This document shows positions 1 through 8,874 of a DNA stretch of 64,000 nt, in pieces. Location of the stretch: positions 9,983 through 73,982 of the forward strand of contig SFEB01000004.1 in assembly GCA_004558105.1 (NCBI GenBank). The letters are read 5' to 3'. Every line of letters starts with the position of its first letter. Position 1 is the first letter of the stretch. A program made the translations under genes and the position numbers. Under the pieces are notes generated by a model. The model saw nothing but the letters and a program-made list of their open reading frames with translations. It was not told the DNA's origin and did not search any database. This stretch comes from Clostridiales bacterium (lineage in GTDB: Bacteria; Bacillota; Clostridia; Christensenellales; CAG-314).

Positions 1-443
1 TCGCAACCCGTGCGGCTCGGAACGTTGTACAGCATTATCGGTAAATCCACCGCGTCCGCTACGCTCTCGAAATGACGGAACAATCCGTCGGCGTTGGTGC
101 GGTTGTAAAAGGGCGTAACGACAAGCAACCCGTCCGCACCCGTTTTAGACAACTCGCGCGAAAGTTCCGTCGCTTTCGCCGTATCGTTGCTGCCGCTCCC
201 GGCAAGAACGAAAATTTCGCCGTCGGCGGCAGTTACGCATGTTTCCGTTACCAACCGCTTTTCGGCGTCGGTAAGCGTCGCCCCCTCTCCCGTCGTACCG
301 CATGCCACGATTCCCACCGTTCCGCTTGCCTTGTGCCACCCCACCAACTGTTTGATTTTTTTGCAATCCACTCGCCCGTATTTGTCAAAAGGGGTGACGA
401 GGGCGACGATACTGCCGTACGGCAACTCTTTTTTTCCTTTCAT
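1..443 (-). CDS. dapA: 4-hydroxy-tetrahydrodipicolinate synthase, N-terminal part (cut by window edge)
   Basis: Condenses pyruvate with aspartate semialdehyde, the first committed step of the diaminopimelate/lysine pathway in the cytoplasm. The visible 147 residues start MKGKKELPYGSIVALVTPFD and contain the family's GTTGEGATLT motif, an LAGSGSNDT stretch, and end in LYNVPSRTGC, all hallmarks of DapA TIM barrels. The Schiff-base lysine lies beyond the window. The ATG at 443 overlaps the dapF stop as ATGA, so the two are translationally coupled in a dapF-dapA operon. Identification is firm; the C-terminal half cannot be judged. Confidence 0.93.
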   Translation of the reverse strand, partial: MKGKKELPYGSIVALVTPFDKYGRVDCKKIKQLVGWHKASGTVGIVACGTTGEGATLTDAEKRLVTETCVTAADGEIFVLAGSGSNDTAKATELSRELSKTGADGLLVVTPFYNRTNADGLFRHFESVADAVDLPIMLYNVPSRTGC

Positions 444-1216
444 TTTTCCCACTCCTTTTTTACTTCGCCGGTTATAAAAATTTTATTTTCCTCCGTTTCC
501 ACCGTCAACCTGCCGCCGTCGAAAAACACCGTCGATTTATCGCCCACCAGTCCGAGCCTGCGACATACGGCAAATACGGCGCCTCCGCCCGTGCCGCATG
601 CTTTCGTCCAGCCGACGCCGCGCTCGAAAGTTTTTATTCTTATTTTACCGTTTTCCGTATCGGCAAAATCGACGTTCGTGCCTCGTTCAAAACTCTCGTG
701 CTTACTGATTTGTTCCGCCAGACGGTACAACCCGTCGCCGCCGAATATTACGGCGTGAGGTACTCCCGTGTCGACGACAAAAAGACGCACCCGTCTGCCG
801 TCTATCTCTATTTCAACGGGATCAAGACCTTCTTCCCGTATCCCCTTTCCGTCGGAAAAAACCGCTTCGCCCAACTCGACGCGACAGACGAACGGTCTGC
901 CGTTCAGTATCTCGGCAAGTTTTTCTCCCGCGTCGGTTTTTATCGTAAATTTATGCTTATTCACGCCTTTTTCATGGCAAAATGCGGCGACGCACCTGAG
1001 TCCGTTTCCGCATGTTTCCGCGCGACTGCCGTCCGCGTTGAATATAACCATTTCCGGCGTCGTTCCGGGGTTTTTTACTACGATAAAACCGTCGACGCCG
1101 CCGTTTTCGCACTCTTTTTTTACCCGTTCTGCCGTCGGCAACCTTCTTCTTTCGCAAATAAGAAAATCGTTGCCCAACGCAGAATACTTGCAGATTGCCC
1201 CACGTAAAAAAACCAT
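440..1216 (-). CDS. dapF: diaminopimelate epimerase
   Basis: Interconverts LL- and meso-diaminopimelate for peptidoglycan and lysine synthesis. At 258 residues it has the usual family length. The two catalytic cysteines are visible: C69 in the ETCGNGLR motif and C207 in KACGTGGG; the N-terminal KYSALGNDF matches the family start. The start is placed at the ATG at 1216 because an upstream in-frame GTG (1246) lies inside a transcription terminator hairpin. No clear Shine-Dalgarno site precedes 1216. It is followed directly by dapA with a 4-nt overlap. Confidence 0.93.
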   Translation of the reverse strand: MVFLRGAICKYSALGNDFLICERRRLPTAERVKKECENGGVDGFIVVKNPGTTPEMVIFNADGSRAETCGNGLRCVAAFCHEKGVNKHKFTIKTDAGEKLAEILNGRPFVCRVELGEAVFSDGKGIREEGLDPVEIEIDGRRVRLFVVDTGVPHAVIFGGDGLYRLAEQISKHESFERGTNVDFADTENGKIRIKTFERGVGWTKACGTGGGAVFAVCRRLGLVGDKSTVFFDGGRLTVETEENKIFITGEVKKEWEK

Positions 1217-1231
1217 AGTAAAGTGTATGCA

Positions 1232-1269
1232 AAAAAATCCCGTCACGTGACCGCGTGACGGGATTTTTT
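1232..1269 (-). terminator. intrinsic terminator after mrp
   Basis: A perfect 16-bp inverted repeat (arms 1232-1247 and 1254-1269, core TCCCGTCACG) with a 6-nt loop and a terminal U run on the minus strand. It ends the mrp transcript and sits only 16 bp before the dapF start. Confidence 0.85.
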
Positions 1270-1325
1270 AAGCAATCGGTAAAAACCTGCCTTTTAGCGT
1301 ATTTTTTACCTGCCTTTTTAACGTA

Positions 1326-2141
1326 TTATTTTAAATTGATTACGGCGTCAACCAGCCCGTCGATTTCTTCCATCGAAACGGCTTCTACTCTTCCGCCGTC
1401 AACGAGTTGCGCCACGTCGGGGCGAATGGGCAATTGGCAAAGCAATGGCAATCCGTATTGCGCGGCAACCTCCGCCGTTTTGCTTTCGCCGAACGGGAAA
1501 AACTTTTTACCGCAATCTGGACACTCGGCGTAAGCAAAGTTCTCCGCAATTCCCAAAACCTTGATATTCATCATTTCTGCCATTTTTACGGCCTTCTGAA
1601 CGATCATACTCACCAATTCCTGCGGACTCGTGACAATGATAAGCCCGTCAAGCGGAATACTTTGAAAAACCGTGAGCGCAACGTCTCCCGTCCCCGGAGG
1701 CATATCGACGAACATATAATCCACGTCTCCCCAGATACACTCCGTCCAGAACTGTTTGACAAGCCCCGCGATGACGGGACCGCGCCACAACACCGGATCG
1801 GTGACGTTTTCCAACAACAGGTTAGCGGACATTACTTTGATACCGTTGGCGCTTTCCAGAGGAAAGAACCCGTTATCGTTGCCGTACGCTTTGCCGTTGA
1901 TTCCGAACATTTTAGGAACGCTCGGACCCGTGACGTCTGCGTCTAAAACGGCTGTCGCAAAACCAAGTCTGCTGAACTTTGACGCCAGCAAACCCGTGAC
2001 GAGTGATTTTCCCACTCCGCCTTTGCCGCTGACGACGCCGATAACTTTTTTGATATGACTGTCCTTGTGCGGTTGGTCAAACTTGATTTCGTTCTCGCAT
2101 TTGCTGTCGCAGTGAGAACAATCGTGATTGCAATCTGACAT
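1326..2141 (-). CDS. mrp: Mrp/NBP35-family iron-sulfur carrier P-loop ATPase
   Basis: Cytosolic ATPase that binds and transfers [4Fe-4S] clusters to apoproteins. 271 residues. The N-terminus has four cysteines (C4, C8, C11, C15), a ferredoxin-like cluster site as in NBP35-type members. The deviant Walker A GKGGVGKS lies at residues 39-46, Walker B VDMPPGTGD at 145-153, and the dimer-bridging CPDC motif at 207-210. A good ribosome site (AAGGAGAAGG) precedes the ATG at 2141. It stands alone between the ABC exporter and dapFA. The client proteins cannot be told from sequence. Confidence 0.92.
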   Translation of the reverse strand: MSDCNHDCSHCDSKCENEIKFDQPHKDSHIKKVIGVVSGKGGVGKSLVTGLLASKFSRLGFATAVLDADVTGPSVPKMFGINGKAYGNDNGFFPLESANGIKVMSANLLLENVTDPVLWRGPVIAGLVKQFWTECIWGDVDYMFVDMPPGTGDVALTVFQSIPLDGLIIVTSPQELVSMIVQKAVKMAEMMNIKVLGIAENFAYAECPDCGKKFFPFGESKTAEVAAQYGLPLLCQLPIRPDVAQLVDGGRVEAVSMEEIDGLVDAVINLK

Positions 2142-2242
2142 AGTACCTTCTCCTTTTAACGTAAATCCGAAAAAAATTCTTTACGGATCAAACTTTTTTA
2201 TTCTTCAGCACCCGACGACCGCCGTTTGCGGTTAACGCGTAC

Positions 2243-4093
2243 CTATTGCTGAAACTGACTGTTGTAAAGTTGGGCGTAAAAACCGTTTTTGTCAAGTAAC
2301 TGCTTGTGGTTGCCCTGTTCGATAATATCGCCGTCTTTAAGCACCAATATTATATCCGCATTCTTTATCGTTGACAAGCGATGGGCGATAATAAACGAAG
2401 TTCTTTTTTCCGTAAGGTAATCCATTGCCTGCTGAATGACCACTTCCGTACGGGTATCGACGCTGCTGGTCGCCTCGTCGAGAATAAGCATCGGCGCGTC
2501 TTCTACGATGGCGCGTGCAATGGTAAGAAGTTGCTTCTGCCCTGCCGAAAGACCGCTCTTTTCGTCCAACACCGTGTGGTAGCCCTCCGGCAAAGTTTTG
2601 ATAAAGCGATGTAGTCCTACGGCTTTGCACGCTTTTACCACGTCTTCTTCCGTTGCCGAGGTTTTACTGTAACGGACGTTGTCGATAATAGTGCCTTCGA
2701 AAATCCACGTATCCTGCAACACCATTCCGAACAAATCGTGAATGTTCTGTCTCGACAAATCGGTCAACGGCACCCCGTCTATCCTTATACAACCGCCGTT
2801 GAGTTCGTAAAACCGCATGAGCAGATTAACGATTGTGGTTTTGCCTGCGCCCGTGGGACCTACGATAGCCACCTTCTGACCTGCTTTGACATGCGCGCAA
2901 AAGTCGTTGATAATAATTTTATCCGACGTGTATCCGAATTTCACATGGTCGAAATCCACGTCGCCTTTTACGGTAGTCAAAGTTTGTCTGACTTCTTCCT
3001 CGGGCATTTCTTCCGCGTCTAAAAATTCAAATACTCTTTCGCTTGCCGCCGCCATGGATTGAAAGTTTGTCAAAGCCTGCGCTATCTGCGACAACGGGTT
3101 GGTGAAAAAGCGGACGTACAACATAAACGCAACTATCGTCGCCGCCGACATATGCCCCGAAACAACCAGTGCTCCGCCCACTACGCAAACCACGACGTAC
3201 CCGAGATTGCCGACAAACCCCATGGTCGGTTGCATAAGTCCGCTCAAAAACTGACTTTTCCACGCAGAAGTACAAAGTTTTTCATTATACTCCTCAAATT
3301 TATCTATCGCCTCCCGAGTACCGTTAAAAACTCTGACGATATTGTGTCCCGAGTACATTTCCTCAACGTGCCCGTTAAGGTCTCCGAGATATCTCTGTTG
3401 CTGACGGAAGAACTTTTGCGAACAATTCAATATGATAAACATTGCCACTACGCCCAATAACGTACTTCCGACCACCGATAAACCGAGGATATAGTTGGTA
3501 ACGAACATCATGATAAGCGAACCCAACAGGAATATCGACTGTCTGACGAGCAACGCAAGGCTGTTGTGCAACGCCTGACCGATAGTGTCCACGTCGTTGG
3601 TCACACGGGACAAAACGTCGCCGAAAGTGACGTTGTCAAAATACGACAACGGCAGTCTGTTGACCTTTTTATCGATTTCGCTACGCATCTTCTGCGTTAT
3701 TCTTTGAGACACGACGATAAGGACTTGTTCCTGAAAAATATGAAGTATACCGCTGCCTAAGTAACACGCCGCCAGAATAACGCACATTTTTATCGTCTGA
3801 TCAAATACTTCGCCCGCAAAGTTTCCATCGTCTATGCCCTTTGCGATAATATCGGCTATACCTGCCAACTGACTCGGGCCGGAAACCAGCAAAGCAACGC
3901 TTATTATTGCCGCAATAACCGCCGCTATTATCCAACCCATATATTTTTTACCGAAGGACATCAGTCTGGCAAGTGCTTTTTTGAGGTTTTTGGGCTTTTC
4001 TATCATTCCGATACCGCCCCTCGGTCCGCCGCCGCGCTGTATCTGAGGACGGGAGGTTGCCAATCTGTCTAACTCTCTCTGATTATCGCTCAT
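2243..4093 (-). CDS. ABC exporter half-transporter with catalytic-type ATPase site
   Basis: Type IV ABC exporter subunit (616 residues): an Arg/Gly-rich N-terminal tail, six transmembrane segments in residues ~50-345, then the ATPase domain with Walker A GPTGAGKTT (412-420), signature LSAGQKQ (515-521), Walker B MLILDEATS (535-543) with the catalytic glutamate E540, and an H-loop IIAHRLSTI. The intact glutamate pairs with a partner that lacks it, as in TM287/288, BmrCD and LmrCD heterodimers. Its ATG overlaps the partner's stop (ATGA). Substrate unknown; the MarR regulator suggests toxic compounds. Confidence 0.93.
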   Translation of the reverse strand: MSDNQRELDRLATSRPQIQRGGGPRGGIGMIEKPKNLKKALARLMSFGKKYMGWIIAAVIAAIISVALLVSGPSQLAGIADIIAKGIDDGNFAGEVFDQTIKMCVILAACYLGSGILHIFQEQVLIVVSQRITQKMRSEIDKKVNRLPLSYFDNVTFGDVLSRVTNDVDTIGQALHNSLALLVRQSIFLLGSLIMMFVTNYILGLSVVGSTLLGVVAMFIILNCSQKFFRQQQRYLGDLNGHVEEMYSGHNIVRVFNGTREAIDKFEEYNEKLCTSAWKSQFLSGLMQPTMGFVGNLGYVVVCVVGGALVVSGHMSAATIVAFMLYVRFFTNPLSQIAQALTNFQSMAAASERVFEFLDAEEMPEEEVRQTLTTVKGDVDFDHVKFGYTSDKIIINDFCAHVKAGQKVAIVGPTGAGKTTIVNLLMRFYELNGGCIRIDGVPLTDLSRQNIHDLFGMVLQDTWIFEGTIIDNVRYSKTSATEEDVVKACKAVGLHRFIKTLPEGYHTVLDEKSGLSAGQKQLLTIARAIVEDAPMLILDEATSSVDTRTEVVIQQAMDYLTEKRTSFIIAHRLSTIKNADIILVLKDGDIIEQGNHKQLLDKNGFYAQLYNSQFQQ

Positions 4094-5943
4094 TTTGCCA
4101 ATTCCTCCTCCGAAAGTTGTGATAACGCTATCTGTCTGTACGTTTCGTTGGTTTCCAGTAACTCGCGGTGTGTACCCATTCCGGCCATTTTGCCGTCCTG
4201 AAGAACGATTATCTTGTCTGCGTCTTTAATCGTTCCGATACGCTGCGCCACAATAAGACACGTTGCTCCGTCGGTGTGTTTTTTCAACGCCGCGCGCAAT
4301 TCTTTGTCCGTCTTAAAGTCCAGAGCGGAAAAACTGTCGTCGAATATGTAAATTTCCGGATCCCTGGCAATGGCGCGCGCTATCGACATGCGCTGTTTTT
4401 GCCCTCCGCTTACGTTTGTACCGCCCTGTGCAATATGTTCGCCGTACTTGTCGGGCATTTTTTCGATAAACTCGGTGCAATGCGCGACCTCTGCCGCCGC
4501 AACCACCTGCTCGTCCGTAGGTTTCGGTCTGCCGTTGTCGCCGTAAGTGATATTGCTTTTTACGTCGCCGCTGAAAAGCACCGACCGTTGAGGAACGTAA
4601 CCGAGTTTGTTGTTAAGCTCCTGTATTTTATAATCCTTTACGTTTACGCCGTCTACGAGTACTTCGCCCTCGGTTGCGTCAAAAAATCTGGGGACGAGAT
4701 TGATAACGGTGCTTTTTCCGCTACCCGTGCCGCCGATAAACGCTACCGTTTCGCCGCGGTTGGCTTTAAAGCTGATGTTTTCAAGCACGCATTCTTCCGC
4801 GTCGGGATACTTGAAACTGACGTTTTTAAACTCTACGACGCCCACTAGCGGATTGCCGTTTTCGTCCTTTTCGCCCTCGGTACGGCTTCCGTCCTTAATG
4901 GTGGTCTCTGTGTCGAGAACCGCATTGATACGCGCCGCCGCAACGCTTGCTCTCGGCCACATCATAAAGATAAAGGACAATACGATAAACGACATTACTA
5001 CGTGCATGGAATACTGACTGAACGTCACCATATTTGCCCACGCCATATTCTGAGCGACCGTGTTTCCCGCAAGTCGGGTAATAAGAACTGCGCCTATCCA
5101 GTATATAGCCAGATTAAGACCGTTTTGCATCGCGTTGGTCATCGGATTCATAAACGCCATTGCGCGCGCGCCGCCCAGGAAGTTTTCGGTAAGACTGTTA
5201 TTGCTCTTTTCAAACTTGCTTTCCTGAAAACTTTCGGCGTTATAGGCACGCACTACGCGTAAACCCGTAAGATTTTCTCTCATATCGCGGTTGACGTCGT
5301 CTATTAAACTTTGCATACGCTTAAACCGCGGCGTTGCGATGGAAATAATGACGATAATACAGATGATGAGCAAAGCCGCCGTTATCGCCGTTGCCAACGA
5401 CCACTGCCACTGATTTTTCGCGCCGATTTTAGTTACCGAAGCGATAATCATAATGGGAGCCTTAATCATCATATGCAATCCCATCGCGATAAACATGGTG
5501 ATTTGCGTTACGTCGTTGGTAGAACGGGTAATGAGACTTGCGGTAGAAAACTTGTTGATTTCCGCCTGACCGAAAGACTGCACTTTCGAAAACGTCATAC
5601 TGCGAAGACGCTTACCGATGCTTGCCGCTATTACCGCAGAACAAAAACCCGCGCATATGGTAGAAAGAAAACTTAAAACGGCGTAGGTTAACATCGTGAG
5701 CCCCATTGCCAGGATTTCCGTCATCTGCTCCGTTCCGCCGCCTAAAAGTTTTAAAAAACAGTTACTATACAAAAAATCGCTTATTCCCGTCATATTGATG
5801 TCTTTGCCCTGCACCAGCAAAAGCAAATTTGACGAAACGTCGGGAACGGCGAGATCGAGTACGCCGCTGATGCCGATAAAAATCATACAGCACAATACTC
5901 CCAGCCACTCTTTTTTGTTGAATTTGCCTATTATTTTTAACAT
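4090..5943 (-). CDS. ABC exporter half-transporter with degenerate ATPase site
   Basis: Partner subunit (617 residues) of the heterodimeric exporter. Six transmembrane segments are followed by Walker A GGTGSGKST (404-412), signature VSGGQKQ (511-517) and Walker B IYIFDDSFS (531-539). An aspartate replaces the catalytic glutamate, the usual mark of the non-hydrolytic site in heterodimeric ABC exporters. The start at 5943 is chosen over an in-frame ATG at 5961 because AGGAGG lies just before 5943; this start overlaps the end of the MarR gene by 7 nt. Second gene of a marR-ABC-ABC operon. Confidence 0.93.
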   Translation of the reverse strand: MLKIIGKFNKKEWLGVLCCMIFIGISGVLDLAVPDVSSNLLLLVQGKDINMTGISDFLYSNCFLKLLGGGTEQMTEILAMGLTMLTYAVLSFLSTICAGFCSAVIAASIGKRLRSMTFSKVQSFGQAEINKFSTASLITRSTNDVTQITMFIAMGLHMMIKAPIMIIASVTKIGAKNQWQWSLATAITAALLIICIIVIISIATPRFKRMQSLIDDVNRDMRENLTGLRVVRAYNAESFQESKFEKSNNSLTENFLGGARAMAFMNPMTNAMQNGLNLAIYWIGAVLITRLAGNTVAQNMAWANMVTFSQYSMHVVMSFIVLSFIFMMWPRASVAAARINAVLDTETTIKDGSRTEGEKDENGNPLVGVVEFKNVSFKYPDAEECVLENISFKANRGETVAFIGGTGSGKSTVINLVPRFFDATEGEVLVDGVNVKDYKIQELNNKLGYVPQRSVLFSGDVKSNITYGDNGRPKPTDEQVVAAAEVAHCTEFIEKMPDKYGEHIAQGGTNVSGGQKQRMSIARAIARDPEIYIFDDSFSALDFKTDKELRAALKKHTDGATCLIVAQRIGTIKDADKIIVLQDGKMAGMGTHRELLETNETYRQIALSQLSEEELAK

Positions 5944-6407
5944 CCTTCCTCCTTGCTGCATTCTCCCTTTAAGTTTTCGGCAATCTTATCCGCAACGCGG
6001 CAGAAAATCTTTAATTCTTCCTCGTCTATACCCCGTTTCATAAGCTCCTCGGTCTGTTGGATTTTTTTCTTCATAATTTTGCTTGCTTGCAGAGCCTTGT
6101 CGGTAAGTACGATTTTTTTCAACCGCGCGTCGCTCTCAACCGACTCGCGCGTAACGAGACCGTTTTTTTCCATCAACTGCAACATTTTGGTGACGGTACT
6201 GCGGCGCATGTTAAACCTTTTTTCTACGTCCCGCTGATACACGTCCCCCTGCCTCTCGATATAACCGATAAGCCACCCGTGCATACCCGTAACTTCGTCG
6301 ATGTGCTCGGCTGCGACGTCGTTCGCCATACGCCTTTTGAGCAGGTTGGACAAGCATTTGATTTTTACCCCTATCCTGTCCGGAGAAGTCGATTTTTTTT
6401 CTTCCAT
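5937..6407 (-). CDS. MarR-family transcriptional repressor of the ABC operon
   Basis: Winged-helix DNA-binding regulator, 156 residues. The recognition region RRSTVTKMLQLMEKNGLVTR followed by a basic wing (SDARLKKIVLTDKA) is typical of MarR. It is the first gene of the operon with the two ABC subunits, and its promoter carries a perfect palindrome over the expected transcription start (6469-6482), so autoregulation and drug-inducible control of the exporter is the natural reading. The inducing ligand is unknown. A GAGGAAGAG ribosome site precedes the ATG. Confidence 0.92.
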   Translation of the reverse strand: MEEKKSTSPDRIGVKIKCLSNLLKRRMANDVAAEHIDEVTGMHGWLIGYIERQGDVYQRDVEKRFNMRRSTVTKMLQLMEKNGLVTRESVESDARLKKIVLTDKALQASKIMKKKIQQTEELMKRGIDEEELKIFCRVADKIAENLKGECSKEEGC

Positions 6408-6468
6408 ATCTCTTCCTCTTTATTGAAACACCCTGTCTGAATATTATATTTTGAATATTCTATTTTTT

Positions 6469-6482
6469 GTTAGCTGGCTAAC
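6469..6482. promoter_or_regulatory. MarR operator palindrome
   Basis: Perfect inverted repeat GTTAGC-TG-GCTAAC starting right after the -10 hexamer of the marR promoter. Its position over the transcription start and its TTAGC half-sites fit MarR operators. Confidence 0.8.
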
Positions 6483-6511
6483 ATTATATTCTTGCTTAAA
6501 GTATTTGTCAA
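6483..6511 (-). promoter_or_regulatory. sigma-A promoter of marR-ABC operon
   Basis: Perfect consensus on the minus strand: TTGACA (6506-6511), 17-bp spacer, TATAAT (6483-6488). A full-strength promoter that needs a repressor, consistent with the adjacent operator. Confidence 0.9.
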
Positions 6512-6577
6512 CAAAATAAACGACAAAAACGAAAGTTTTTAGATTATTTTTTCCTAACGCTAAAAATTTTTCACGTT

Positions 6578-6611
6578 AAAAAACCCCGCTTAAAAAAGTA
6601 CGAGGTTTTTT
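6578..6611 (-). terminator. intrinsic terminator after aldehyde dehydrogenase gene
   Basis: 11-bp arms 6578-6588 and 6601-6611 with a 12-nt loop. The one irregular position is a G-U pair on the minus strand, and that strand ends in a U run, so it serves the minus-strand gene upstream. Confidence 0.8.
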
Positions 6612-6642
6612 GCTCATTTTTTCCTATGTTTTTTCCGCCTTT

Positions 6643-8010
6643 TTACGGCTGTTTTTTATTGATTCCGAAGTACCGTTTCACAAAGTTTGTCTTTGCGTCG
6701 GTATAGGGCGGATATTTGAGGTTAAGTTCCTGCTTGTTTTTATACAACAGGCTTTTCGCATGGGTAAACGTTTCGTAAGATTTTGCGCCATGATAACTAC
6801 CCGTCCCCGACCTTCCGACGCCGCCGAAAGGCAATCTTTCTTCCGTAAGGTGCATTACCGTGTCGTTCATGCAGCCGCCGCCGCTGACAACGTGTTCCGC
6901 AACGTAATCGCACGCCGCTTTGCTCTCCGAAAAATAGTAAAACGCCAACGGTCTGTCCATTACGTTAATTTTTGCCAGCAAACCCTTCAATTCGGTAAAG
7001 GTTAATACGGGCAATACCGGCGCGAAAATTTCGTTTTGCATTATCGGCGAGTCAAAAGTCACCTCGTCCACTACGGTAGGATACATTTTGCGTCCTTCGG
7101 CCTTACCGCCCACGATGATTTTCTCGCCCTCGATAAGTCCGAGAACTTCCTTAACTTTGCTTTCGGTAATGACGTAGGGGTAGTCGTCGCGCAAGGCGTC
7201 GCCCAAAAAGTAAAACCGTCTGATATATTCTAGCAGTTTTTTAATAAATTCTTCCTTGACGCTCTCATGCACGACGCAATAGTCGGGAGCGACGCAGGTC
7301 TGTCCCGCGTTGAGAAATTTTCCCCAGGCAATTCGTTTTGCCGCCAGATCTACGTCTGCGTCCCTGTCCACCACGCAGGGCGACTTGCCGCCCAACTCCA
7401 ACACGCACGGAACGAGGTTTTTCGCCTGTACCGCGCGAATCTTTTTTGCGAAGTCCGCGCTACCCGTGTAAAACATAAAGTCGAATTTTTGTTCGAATAA
7501 CGTCTCGTCACGCTCGCAGTTGACGTAAACGTATTCTTCGTCAAATACCGACAGAATGTCTTTAATGACCTTGCTTACGTTGGGAGTTTTAGAACTCGGT
7601 TTGACGACCGCCGTATTGCCTCCCGCAATTGCTCCGATAAGCGGCACGAAAGTAAGTTGGAAGGGGTAGTTCCAGGGCGACACGACCAACGTGACGCCGT
7701 AAGGAAGGCGGACTATTTTTCCGTAGGAAGAATAATTCGTCAGACTCGTACGCACACGGGTGGGGCGCGAAAGCTTTCTCAGACGTTTCAAAAAGAAATT
7801 CAATTCCTGCAAAACCATACCCACTTCCGTCGAGCAGACGTCGAATTCGCACTTATTGAAATCCGTTTTAAAAGCGACCGTAAGGTCGTCTACATGGGCA
7901 AGTATCGATTGTTTCAGTTTCTTTAACGCGTCGAGGCGGTAGTCGACGGAAAAGGTTGCTCCGCCGTTAAAAAAATCGCGCTGTTTATCTACTATCTGCT
8001 TAATCTCCAT
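6643..8010 (-). CDS. aldehyde dehydrogenase, class 3 / fatty-aldehyde type
   Basis: NAD(P)-dependent oxidation of aldehydes to acids. 455 residues, the length of the ALDH3 group, which lacks the N-terminal extension of class 1/2 enzymes. The motifs are SPWNYPFQ (cofactor site, ~111-118), the general base E205 in ELGGKSP, the nucleophile C239 in NAGQTCVAP, and the C-terminal LPFGGVGRSGTG. It is monocistronic between its own promoter and terminator. The physiological substrate is unknown; medium or long-chain aldehydes are a family-based guess. AAGGAGC ribosome site before the ATG. Confidence 0.92.
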   Translation of the reverse strand: MEIKQIVDKQRDFFNGGATFSVDYRLDALKKLKQSILAHVDDLTVAFKTDFNKCEFDVCSTEVGMVLQELNFFLKRLRKLSRPTRVRTSLTNYSSYGKIVRLPYGVTLVVSPWNYPFQLTFVPLIGAIAGGNTAVVKPSSKTPNVSKVIKDILSVFDEEYVYVNCERDETLFEQKFDFMFYTGSADFAKKIRAVQAKNLVPCVLELGGKSPCVVDRDADVDLAAKRIAWGKFLNAGQTCVAPDYCVVHESVKEEFIKKLLEYIRRFYFLGDALRDDYPYVITESKVKEVLGLIEGEKIIVGGKAEGRKMYPTVVDEVTFDSPIMQNEIFAPVLPVLTFTELKGLLAKINVMDRPLAFYYFSESKAACDYVAEHVVSGGGCMNDTVMHLTEERLPFGGVGRSGTGSYHGAKSYETFTHAKSLLYKNKQELNLKYPPYTDAKTNFVKRYFGINKKQP

Positions 8011-8099
8011 AACTGCTCCTTACTGCGGACGGAAAAAGTCGGAAAGAATAATCTTTGCGTTTATTCGTAAAACTGCCGTTCGCCATAACCGTAAATAAT

Positions 8100-8128
8100 A
8101 TTATAGCACAAATCGAAAATATTGCCAA
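8100..8128 (-). promoter_or_regulatory. promoter of aldehyde dehydrogenase gene
   Basis: TTGGCA (8123-8128), 17-bp spacer, TATAAT (8100-8105) on the minus strand, about 90 bp before the gene. Confidence 0.75.
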
Positions 8129-8134
8129 TTTTAT

Positions 8135-8163
8135 TTGCCAAGTATATTTTATTTTGCTAAAAT
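8135..8163 (+). promoter_or_regulatory. promoter of peptidase-E-like gene (predicted leaderless)
   Basis: TTGCCA (8135-8140), 17-bp spacer, TAAAAT (8158-8163). The expected start point, 7 nt after the -10, falls on the A of the ATG at 8170, and no Shine-Dalgarno sequence is present. Confidence 0.6.
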
Positions 8164-8169
8164 AACGGT

Positions 8170-8874
8170 ATGAAAAAAACCATTATAGCCATTGGCGGCG
8201 GAGAAATCAAAACAAAGCAAACTCTCGACATAGACCGTTTCGTAGTGGACTACGTCAAACAACGCATACCTGCGGACAAACGCCCTTACGGGTTGTTTCT
8301 CGGTACGGCAAGTCACGACAGTATGCCATACTTTAACAGTTACCGAAAAACCTACACTTCCGTTCTGGACGTCAAAGCCGACTGCGCCCTTTCGGTGTAC
8401 GGCGAGATGGATTTCGAACACATCAGAGAAAAATTTTTTAAAGCCGATTTTCTTTACGTCGGCGGCGGCGACACCAAGTTTTTGATGGAAAAGTGGCGCG
8501 AAAGCGGTATCTACGACCTCGTAGCGGACGCTTACGACCGCGGCGTAGTCATCGTCGGTCTTTCCGCCGGCGCAATCTGCTGGTTCAAGGATATTTACAG
8601 CGATTACGACATTATCGGCGGACAAAGCGGCGAATATAAACTGCTCAAAGGGTTCGGTTGGATAGACAACCTCGCCTGCCCTCACTACGACGACAGAACC
8701 GAGTTTGACCAAACCTTTTTAAATAGCGAACAAACGAGCGCATACGGGTTGGAAAACAACGCCGCTCTTGTCTTTGAGGACCTCGTCCCCGTAAAGACCG
8801 TGTCCGCCGGCGGAAACGTTTATCGCCTCGTAAAAGAAAACGGAAAACTCGTCAAAACGGTATTGAAACTATGA
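8170..8874 (+). CDS. peptidase S51 (peptidase E-like) family protein
   Basis: Member of the class I glutamine-amidotransferase-like S51 family, whose type enzyme cleaves Asp-X dipeptides; other members are cyanophycinases. 234 residues. The nucleophile elbow GLSAGAICW is visible with S132, preceded by the YVGGGDTKFLM stretch (~96-106). The downstream AEC transporter starts inside its stop codon (ATGA), so the two are co-translated and may share a substrate. The start is the only reasonable ATG and appears to be leaderless. Exact peptide specificity is unknown. Confidence 0.85.
   Translation: MKKTIIAIGGGEIKTKQTLDIDRFVVDYVKQRIPADKRPYGLFLGTASHDSMPYFNSYRKTYTSVLDVKADCALSVYGEMDFEHIREKFFKADFLYVGGGDTKFLMEKWRESGIYDLVADAYDRGVVIVGLSAGAICWFKDIYSDYDIIGGQSGEYKLLKGFGWIDNLACPHYDDRTEFDQTFLNSEQTSAYGLENNAALVFEDLVPVKTVSAGGNVYRLVKENGKLVKTVLKL

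Noticed and set aside
1217..1246. Upstream GTG start for dapF
   Set aside because: It lies inside the mrp terminator hairpin and adds residues absent from DapF proteins.
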